12,622 nucleotides of DNA from CAZZEX01 sp964653285 (lineage in GTDB: Bacteria > Chloroflexota > Anaerolineae > B4-G1), in assembly GCA_964653285.1 (NCBI GenBank), contig CAZZEX010000124.1:1-12622 (forward strand). Direction: 5' to 3'. Positions 7,520-12,622 of the stretch are shown here, one piece after another. A program made the position numbers and the translations under genes. The notes under the pieces were generated by a model. It saw nothing but the letters and a program-made list of their open reading frames with translations, was not told the DNA's origin and searched no databases. Every line of letters starts with the position of its first letter. Position 1 is the stretch's first letter.

Positions 7520-7632
7520 GACTTCCTCCTCCTATTTGAAACTGTTGAGTTAGAAACCAATACGCGATCGCCCCGATGGGTACCTGAGAGCGTAGCGGTC
7601 ACGGGCATCTGGCCTGGTTGCAGCGACGAATC

Positions 7633-7660
7633 TTGCATGTGCTGCGCGTTGTGATAGAAT
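7633..7660 (+). promoter_or_regulatory. Possible promoter for the plus-strand response regulator
   Basis: TAGAAT (7655-7660) is preceded by TG with one base between, and TTGCAT (7633-7638) lies 16 bases upstream. It would start a leader of about 115 nt before the ATG at 7782. The match is moderate. Together with the divergent promoter at 7708-7713 it makes overlapping leaders in the 7520-7781 gap. Confidence 0.35.
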
Positions 7661-7699
7661 TAAATACCTATCCGGCTAAGGCCTGGAGTGGCTCGCTCT

Positions 7700-7713
7700 C
7701 AGCAAGCATTATA
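7700..7713 (-). promoter_or_regulatory. Extended -10 promoter for the transporter operon
   Basis: The minus strand reads TGTGCTATAATGCT, with a perfect TATAAT at 7708-7713 preceded by TG with one base between (extended -10). The -35 region 17 bases upstream (CCCATC) does not match consensus, which suggests activator dependence or reliance on the extended -10. Transcription would start at about 7700-7702, giving a leader of about 180 nt before the binding-protein ATG. The core shares 12 of 14 bases with the promoter at 330-340 (TGTGCTATGCTGCT). Confidence 0.55.
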
Positions 7714-7781
7714 GCACAGAAAGGCGAGTAGATGGGCTGGATTTGGCCAATCAGAGGCCATTGGGAGGTCATTGGGCGGAC

Positions 7782-9050
7782 ATGACAAGTGATTCAGTAC
7801 GCGCGTCATTCCTGCGCGAGTTGCGCTGGGCGCTAAACCACATATACGACCCGACGAACTTGCGCAAGAGTCCGTTGGTGAAGCTGTTTGGTCTGGAGCG
7901 AAGTGAAGATCCGGCATCATCGCTGCGGCACGTGCTGGTGGACGCTATCGAGAGGCTCAAGCCGGACGCCAGTGTCCCGCCTCATTCGAGCGCGTGTCGT
8001 ACCTATCGCATACTGTTCCATCGTTACACGGAGCAGTTCACCCAGCACGAGGTTGCCACCGATCTCTCGATAAGTGTGCGACAGTTGCGACGGCAGGAGC
8101 ACGTGGCTCTGCAAGGGTTAGTGGATGATCTGTGGGCCCGTTACGATTTGGAGCTCAAGGTGCCCAACGATGCCGCGCTGTCGCGCGCCACTGACCAGGC
8201 CTCTCCGAAAGAAGGGACACCGTTTTGGAACCGGGAGCGCGAGTGGCTGCAGGAATCCTTGTCTCGCGAGCAGGCCGACGTTGCAGAAATCGTCCGGACA
8301 GTGGTGCAGACCGCCCGTCCGCTGATGCAGGCACTGAACGTGCGCGTTGAGAGCGCGGTACCGGAGAACATGCCTCGAGCGATCGTGCAACTGACCACGA
8401 TGCGGCAGTCCCTGTTGAACATACTCACCGCGGCGATCCGTTGCGTCCCGGGTGAGTGCGTCCGCGTCCGGGCCGAGGCCCAGCCTTGGAGCGTGTGCAT
8501 CTATGTGCAGCCTGTGATACATCAGGCGACCGTTTCCGCCATGCGGGATGACGATGTCGAGAAACTGGAAATGGCACGACAGCTTATTGAGTTGTCCGGT
8601 GGCTCGCTCAATGTGATAGCGGATGGGGAGAGGGAACAGCCCTGCACTGTCAAGCTCATACTTCCCGCCGCCCAACGAGTATCTGTGCTGGTGATTGATG
8701 ACAACGCCGACACACTGCAGCTGCTGGAAAGATACGTGTCGGGAACCCGCTATCGGTTTATCGGCGCGCGGGACCCGGAAGAAGCGCTCGAATTGGCGGA
8801 GGAGTTGGTGCCTCAGATCATCGTGCTAGATGTCATGTTGCCCATGGTCGACGGCTGGGAACTGCTGGGGCGCTTGCGTGAGCATCCCAAAACCCGCGCG
8901 GTACCGATCATCGTCTGTACCGTACTGCCTCAGGAGGAGCTGGCTTTGGCCCTCGGCGCAGCAGCGTTCATGCGCAAACCGATCAGCCGGAATGTCTTCT
9001 TGTCAGCTCTGGACCGCCAGATTGACCGGCTGTCGAGAGAATCCCGGTGA
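7782..9050 (+). CDS. HTH / degenerate histidine-kinase-ATPase / receiver regulator
   Basis: A 422-residue signalling protein counted from the ATG at 7782, which has GGGAGGT 12 bases upstream; the frame is open further to a TTG at 7743. Residues 5-120 form a helical domain ending in an HTH-like segment (FTQHEVATDLSISVRQLRR). I recognise this arrangement from Chloroflexota regulators and infer DNA or RNA-polymerase contact. Residues about 163-295 resemble a histidine-kinase ATPase fold (QSLLNILTAAIRCVPG, MARQLIELSGGSL), but the N-box Asn and both Gly-rich ATP motifs are absent and no phosphoacceptor His is seen. The C-terminal receiver (about 301-415) is complete: DD at 306-307, phosphoacceptor D350 in LDVMLP and K399 in MRKPIS. 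It is likely a response regulator, probably paired with the convergent hybrid kinase. Its last 68 bases are antisense to that gene. Confidence 0.85.
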   Translation: MTSDSVRASFLRELRWALNHIYDPTNLRKSPLVKLFGLERSEDPASSLRHVLVDAIERLKPDASVPPHSSACRTYRILFHRYTEQFTQHEVATDLSISVRQLRRQEHVALQGLVDDLWARYDLELKVPNDAALSRATDQASPKEGTPFWNREREWLQESLSREQADVAEIVRTVVQTARPLMQALNVRVESAVPENMPRAIVQLTTMRQSLLNILTAAIRCVPGECVRVRAEAQPWSVCIYVQPVIHQATVSAMRDDDVEKLEMARQLIELSGGSLNVIADGEREQPCTVKLILPAAQRVSVLVIDDNADTLQLLERYVSGTRYRFIGARDPEEALELAEELVPQIIVLDVMLPMVDGWELLGRLREHPKTRAVPIIVCTVLPQEELALALGAAAFMRKPISRNVFLSALDRQIDRLSRESR

Positions 9051-11208
9051 GGGTCTCGACACACGCCAGGACCTGCGGCACAGATAATCCTCCTCCCTGC
9101 GTGATGGCCAGCGCTGCGCTCGTGACCGGCTGCCCCGCCGGGTCGCGAGCTGAGGTCACGATCACCGGAATGGCCCGCAGCGAGGGATCTTGTCTCCTGG
9201 CATTGAGCAACTGGATGCCATCCAGGTTGGGCATGACCAGGTCAAGGAGCACGACGTCGGGGTGTTGATTGTGGAGGATATGCATCGCCTGGCGTCCGTC
9301 CGTCGCCGTCAACACGCGGTAGTCACGCCCCGATGAGACCAGCATGCGTCGAAACAGCCTCAGCGCCTCAGGTTCATCATCTACCACTAGCACGGTCCGG
9401 CCCTCCATCTCCAACTGATCCAGAGCTGCCAGCAGCATCTTCCGCGAGATGGGCTTGACAAGGTATCTGGAAGCGCCCAGAGCGCCAGCTGCATCGTGAG
9501 CTCCGGGTATAGAGCAGATGATCACCGGTATGCCGTGCGGGAGTGCTACAGATCCATTGAGATACTCAAGTGTATCACTCACGGATGGATCGTTGATTAG
9601 AAGCGCTTGGGAAGGCACGCGTGCAAGTTCCTGAATAGCCTCCTCCATGTCCCGCGCGGACACAGTCTCCGCGCTATCCAGATAGCGGGAGACTAGCCGC
9701 TGCAGGGACTTTCCGGTCTCCATGACGACAAATCGGGGAGGAACAGCGCTGACTGGTGCTCTGGAAGGGCGCGTCCGTTTCTCATACTGCACGTACGGAT
9801 GGAACCACCGTGACACCCCACTATCCAAAGGCATTGGCGGGTTCACGGGCAGACTGAAGAAAAAGGTAGTGCCGGTGCCCTTCGTGCTTTCCAGCCACAG
9901 TTTCCCGCCGTGTAATTCAACAAACTCCTTGCTGATGATCAAGCCCAGACCACTCCCTCCGTGGCGGTCGTCCAATTGCTGAAACGGCTCAAAGAGTTTG
10001 CCGATCTCTTCGGGCGCAATCCCGGGGCCAGTGTCCGTCACGCTGACCACGATGTCTTTGTCTTCCTGCCAGACGCGTACACGCACACCTCCGCGTTCGG
10101 TGAAACGCCCTGCGTTACTCAGCAAGTTGAGCACCACTTGGCGAATGCGCGTGCGGTCGCAGAAAACCATCGGCAACGTCTCGGGTACTTCTGTTTCCAA
10201 ATACAATCCCTTTGACTCGAAAAGTGGACGCACAGCGACAACGGCAGCATCCACGATCTCGCGAAACCTGACGCGTTCCTTGGTGAGGGCCACTCGCTTC
10301 GCCTCCACCTGGCTCAAGTCCAACACGTCGTCAATCAAACTGGATAAGTGTCCGCTGTTTCGAAGGATAACCGTCAGGTCAGCCAGCAGAGTCGGCGGGA
10401 TTTTGCCGCCGTAAGTCTCTGGAGCTCGCACGATCATTTCGGTGAATCCGATGATCATGTTGAGCGGCGTGCGCAGCTCATGGCTCACATTGGCGACGAA
10501 CCGCTCCTTGGCCCGGCGTGCTTCCTCCGCGGCCCTGTACAGGTCTTGCGCCAGGCGGTTCAGCCTGGTGAGTTGCAGATTGGCAGCCTCCAGATCCTCC
10601 AGTGCTTGTTTGAGCTGCACTTGATAGTCGCGAGTTCGTTTAAGCTGGTCGCGGTTGCGCTCGTAGCTGGACCGTGACCACTGAATCGCTGTCAGCAGAG
10701 GGTTGGAAGTCAGCCATATCAGCCCGACGGTGCTCCATACCCCGATCAGGGCGGTAGCCTGTAGGGCGCTGTCGAGGGTCAGGAGTTTGGCCGGCGCCAG
10801 CCACAACATGAGTGTGCACACCGTCGCTGTCAGTACACCTCCCGGCACACTGACGAACAGGGCCGCGAGTCCCGTAGGCAACGCAAGCAGTTGGACGGCG
10901 AAGTATGTCCCTCCCCATAACACGACAAGCAAGTTCACGGCCAGACATCCGATCACGAGCGTCCAGGCCGACGCCAGGTAATTGCGCCCGCGCAGAGCCC
11001 CGACGGCGATCGGTAGGAGAAACAAGAGGACGCCCGGCACGCTACCTTGTAACGGGTCCTGGAAACGTCCTGCGCCTGCAATGAGGATCAAGCCGGCGGC
11101 ATACAAGCCCGGCAGGGCAAATAGAATCGTATCGGCCTGTAGCTCTTTGAGTATTGGCTCCACCTTGAATGCCTCTACGGGCCGTCTGGAGGTTTTTGTA
11201 GCGGGCAT
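8983..11208 (-). CDS. Membrane hybrid histidine kinase with two imperfect receivers
   Basis: A 741-residue sensor kinase. Residues about 27-165 hold several (five or six) membrane spans with no large periplasmic domain. A coiled-coil stretch (about 180-235) follows. HisKA has FVANVSHELRTPLN with H243 as the phosphorylation site. The ATPase domain has an intact N-box (N361, N365), DTGPG (392-396) and GGSGLGL (417-423), so the kinase should be active. Residues about 492-600 are a degenerate receiver that keeps LVKPIS (K585) but lacks the N-terminal acidic pair. Residues about 605-720 are a second receiver with DD (610-611) and D656 in LLDLVMP but no conserved Lys. The start ATG has GGGAG 9 bases upstream. 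Signal unknown; the adjacent convergent regulator is the likely partner. Confidence 0.92.
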   Translation of the reverse strand: MPATKTSRRPVEAFKVEPILKELQADTILFALPGLYAAGLILIAGAGRFQDPLQGSVPGVLLFLLPIAVGALRGRNYLASAWTLVIGCLAVNLLVVLWGGTYFAVQLLALPTGLAALFVSVPGGVLTATVCTLMLWLAPAKLLTLDSALQATALIGVWSTVGLIWLTSNPLLTAIQWSRSSYERNRDQLKRTRDYQVQLKQALEDLEAANLQLTRLNRLAQDLYRAAEEARRAKERFVANVSHELRTPLNMIIGFTEMIVRAPETYGGKIPPTLLADLTVILRNSGHLSSLIDDVLDLSQVEAKRVALTKERVRFREIVDAAVVAVRPLFESKGLYLETEVPETLPMVFCDRTRIRQVVLNLLSNAGRFTERGGVRVRVWQEDKDIVVSVTDTGPGIAPEEIGKLFEPFQQLDDRHGGSGLGLIISKEFVELHGGKLWLESTKGTGTTFFFSLPVNPPMPLDSGVSRWFHPYVQYEKRTRPSRAPVSAVPPRFVVMETGKSLQRLVSRYLDSAETVSARDMEEAIQELARVPSQALLINDPSVSDTLEYLNGSVALPHGIPVIICSIPGAHDAAGALGASRYLVKPISRKMLLAALDQLEMEGRTVLVVDDEPEALRLFRRMLVSSGRDYRVLTATDGRQAMHILHNQHPDVVLLDLVMPNLDGIQLLNARRQDPSLRAIPVIVTSARDPAGQPVTSAALAITQGGGLSVPQVLACVETLTGILSTAGQSGGPELTRRHSG

Positions 11209-11236
11209 ATTTTGGTACTCCCGGCGAAGGTTGGGT

Positions 11237-11265
11237 GTCAGGCCATGGTTCTCTCCACGCCTGAC
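11237..11265. promoter_or_regulatory. Inverted repeat upstream of the hybrid kinase gene
   Basis: GTCAGGC (11237-11243) and GCCTGAC (11259-11265) form a perfect 7-bp inverted repeat with a 15-base spacer, 29 bases before the kinase ATG. It could be an operator or a hairpin in the leader. There is no U-tract on the minus strand, so a terminator for the upstream remnant is not supported. Confidence 0.3.
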
Positions 11266-11266
11266 C

Positions 11267-11740
11267 TTATTTCAGAGCGCGGGTGAATGGCGTGCGGGTG
11301 TATGGGGCAGGCCGCTCGCCTTCCAGGAATTCTTTGAGCTGTCGGCGGTTATCTTCCAGTCGCGTATGTTCTTCTGCCCCTACTGAATCGAAGAGGCCAT
11401 AGATCACGCTGTCGTCCTTGCGCCATCCCCAGGCACCCACCACTCGTCCGTTGGCCCAGACGGTTGGCACGGCGTTCCCCGCGCGGTCGAATACCTTGGC
11501 GCGATGCTCCGCTGCCAGGAACCGGCGGCGGTCGTGATATCCCATGATGTATACGGGTCGAGGCTCGGCAGGAAGAAGACGTAGGGGGTGTCCGATGGGG
11601 CGAAGCTGCGCAACCGCTGGGCATCATCCGGCAGCATAAGGAACTTGTCCCCCAGGCCCTCGACAGATATCTCGATGGCGGTCGGCTCCATGGCCTCCAG
11701 GGCCTTTTTCGTCTCCCCCTTAGCTGGACTTTGTCCATTT
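11267..11740 (-). pseudogene. C-terminal fragment of a winged-helix (AlkZ/YcaQ-like) protein, frameshifted
   Basis: Two adjacent frames give one continuous family-like sequence. EGLGDKFLMLPDDA...FFLPSLDPY is read in the frame spanning about 11740-11550. MGYHDRRRFLAAEHRAKVFDRAGNAVPTVW...RVVGAWGWRK...RTPFTRAL is read in the frame ending at 11267. The switch occurs at about 11545-11553, where one base appears to be extra (TATACATCATG instead of TATATCATG). This resembles the C-terminal part of winged-helix DNA-binding/DNA-glycosylase-like proteins of about 350-400 residues. The N-terminal two thirds are absent, and homology stops where the insertion element begins. It is probably a pseudogene; a sequencing error could explain the frameshift but not the missing N-terminus. 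Family identity is moderately sure. Confidence 0.65.
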
Positions 11741-12622
11741 GTAGATTATGAAGAAGCAGGGTAAGCTATGGCCTCTCTCCGCCAAGAGGATGTCCAATGC
11801 TCACCCTGCCGGAAACCTATTGTACACCGATTTCGAAATTTGCGCGTATCTTCTCCAAACGCGTTTGGCGTCACGCACAAGTCTTGCTGATTGGAGCGAT
11901 CCTCGCTCCAGGCAAACGCACGGTCACTTCTGCGCTGCACGTGATGGGTCTGAGTGGTGAACAGCACTTTCAAAACTACCATCGTGTACTGAGCCGAGCG
12001 GTGTGGTCGAGCCGGGAAGCCAGTCGCATCCTGCTGATGCTCTTGGTCAACACCCTTGTGCCCAAGGGGCCAGTGGTGATGGGCATCGACGAGACGATTG
12101 AACGGCGACGAGGAGCCAAGATCAAAGCGAAAGGGATCTATCGCGACCCAGTACGATCGAGTCGTAGTCACTTTGTCAAAACGAGCGGCCTCAGGTGGTT
12201 GAGCACGATGTTGTTGGTGCCGATCCCGTGGGTGAAACGCGTGTGGGCACTGCCGTTCCTGACAGCCTTGGCGCCTTCGGAGCGTTACTACGAGGGCAAG
12301 GCACGCGGTCACAAGAAGCTGACCGATTGGGCACGTCAAATGCTGCTGCAAGTGCGTCGTTGGCTGCCGGAACGAGTTTTGGTCGTCGTGGCCGACAGCA
12401 GTTTCGCGGCGATTCTGCTTCTGGAACGCTTGCGACGCTTGCCGAATCCGATTTGCATGGTGACACGCCTCAGATTGGACGCGGCTCTGTACAAGCCAGC
12501 CCCGACCCGCAAGCCGGGCAAAAAAGGGCGACCACGTTTGAAAGGGGATCGCCTGCCAACCCTTGAGCACATACTGGGAGACAAGAAGACGGTTTGGAAG
12601 AAGGTGACGATTCGAGATTGGT
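11741..12622 (+). mobile_element. Partial insertion sequence (left end and transposase)
   Basis: The winged-helix remnant stops at about 11725-11745 and a transposase gene starts at 11797 in the opposite orientation, so the left end of an IS lies in between. Terminal inverted repeats cannot be set because the right end is outside the window. The left boundary given is approximate. Confidence 0.6.
11797..12622 (+). CDS. DDE transposase (IS701/DDE_5-like), 3' end outside the window
   Basis: An open frame of 275 codons from an ATG with AAGAGGA about 6 bases upstream, still open at the right edge. The sequence GIDETIERRRG...GIYRDPVRSSRSHFVK...LRWL, followed by LAPSERYY, HKKLTDWARQML and VVVADSSFAA, matches the DDE superfamily endonuclease type of transposase found in IS701-like elements. 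The first two catalytic acidic residues are probably Asp98 (GIDET) and Asp200 (VADSS); the third lies beyond the window. Visible part without frameshift or stop, so the element may be intact and active. Insertion next to or into the winged-helix gene would explain that gene's missing N-terminus. Confidence 0.85.
   Translation, partial: MLTLPETYCTPISKFARIFSKRVWRHAQVLLIGAILAPGKRTVTSALHVMGLSGEQHFQNYHRVLSRAVWSSREASRILLMLLVNTLVPKGPVVMGIDETIERRRGAKIKAKGIYRDPVRSSRSHFVKTSGLRWLSTMLLVPIPWVKRVWALPFLTALAPSERYYEGKARGHKKLTDWARQMLLQVRRWLPERVLVVVADSSFAAILLLERLRRLPNPICMVTRLRLDAALYKPAPTRKPGKKGRPRLKGDRLPTLEHILGDKKTVWKKVTIRDW

Noticed and set aside
8118..8675. 185-codon minus-strand open frame inside the response regulator gene
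   Set aside because: No recognisable motif; it is a shadow of the plus-strand regulator, whose domains are clear.
11237..11265. Rho-independent terminator upstream of the hybrid kinase
   Set aside because: Only a 7-bp stem with a 15-base loop; the T-rich run follows it on the plus strand, where no gene is read.
11746..12570. Long minus-strand open frame (274 codons) opposite the transposase
   Set aside because: Composition (His/Gln/Arg-rich) is not protein-like and the plus strand carries a clear transposase over the same bases.

Overview
This window most likely comes from a Chloroflexota (Anaerolineae-type) bacterium. That is an inference from three things: a sugar-binding lipoprotein with a long Ala/Pro/Thr/Glu linker after a Tat-type lipobox signal, a two-component regulator whose N-terminal domain I recognise from memory in that phylum, and an intergenic palindrome built of ATCCGTGT/ACACGGAT units. 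No rRNA or tRNA gene is present, so the assignment rests on protein style alone.

The left two thirds (about 1-7740) is a block of minus-strand genes. Reading in the direction of transcription it starts with an extended -10 promoter near 7708-7713. It then encodes a CUT1 sugar ABC-transporter binding protein (7519-6107), an aldo/keto reductase (5995-5045), two CUT1 permeases (4887-3958 and 3968-3099, overlapping by 11 bp) and a zinc-dependent medium-chain alcohol dehydrogenase (3064-1916). These five genes look intact and could form a sugar or polyol uptake and oxidation operon. It has no ATPase gene of its own in the window.

Downstream of the dehydrogenase (1-1915) every gene is a remnant joined abruptly to something else. 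A 2-hydroxyacid dehydrogenase lacks its N-terminal third and begins directly after the alcohol dehydrogenase stop codon. A RidA N-terminus is fused in frame to the middle of a class I aminotransferase, which is itself cut before its PLP lysine. An E1-alpha dehydrogenase N-terminus, with a good sigma70-type promoter still in place, runs out of frame into the peripheral-subunit-binding domain of an E2 acyltransferase. The pattern suggests repeated internal deletions in a former catabolic cluster, or alternatively assembly chimerism. A palindromic repeat lies between two of the remnants.

The right third holds a convergent pair of signalling genes: a plus-strand HTH/pseudo-kinase/receiver protein (7782-9050) and a minus-strand membrane hybrid histidine kinase (11208-8983). 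Their 3' coding ends overlap by 68 bp. Beyond them is a frameshifted C-terminal fragment of a winged-helix protein (about 11267-11740), truncated where an insertion sequence begins. The IS transposase (DDE type, from 11797) runs off the right edge.
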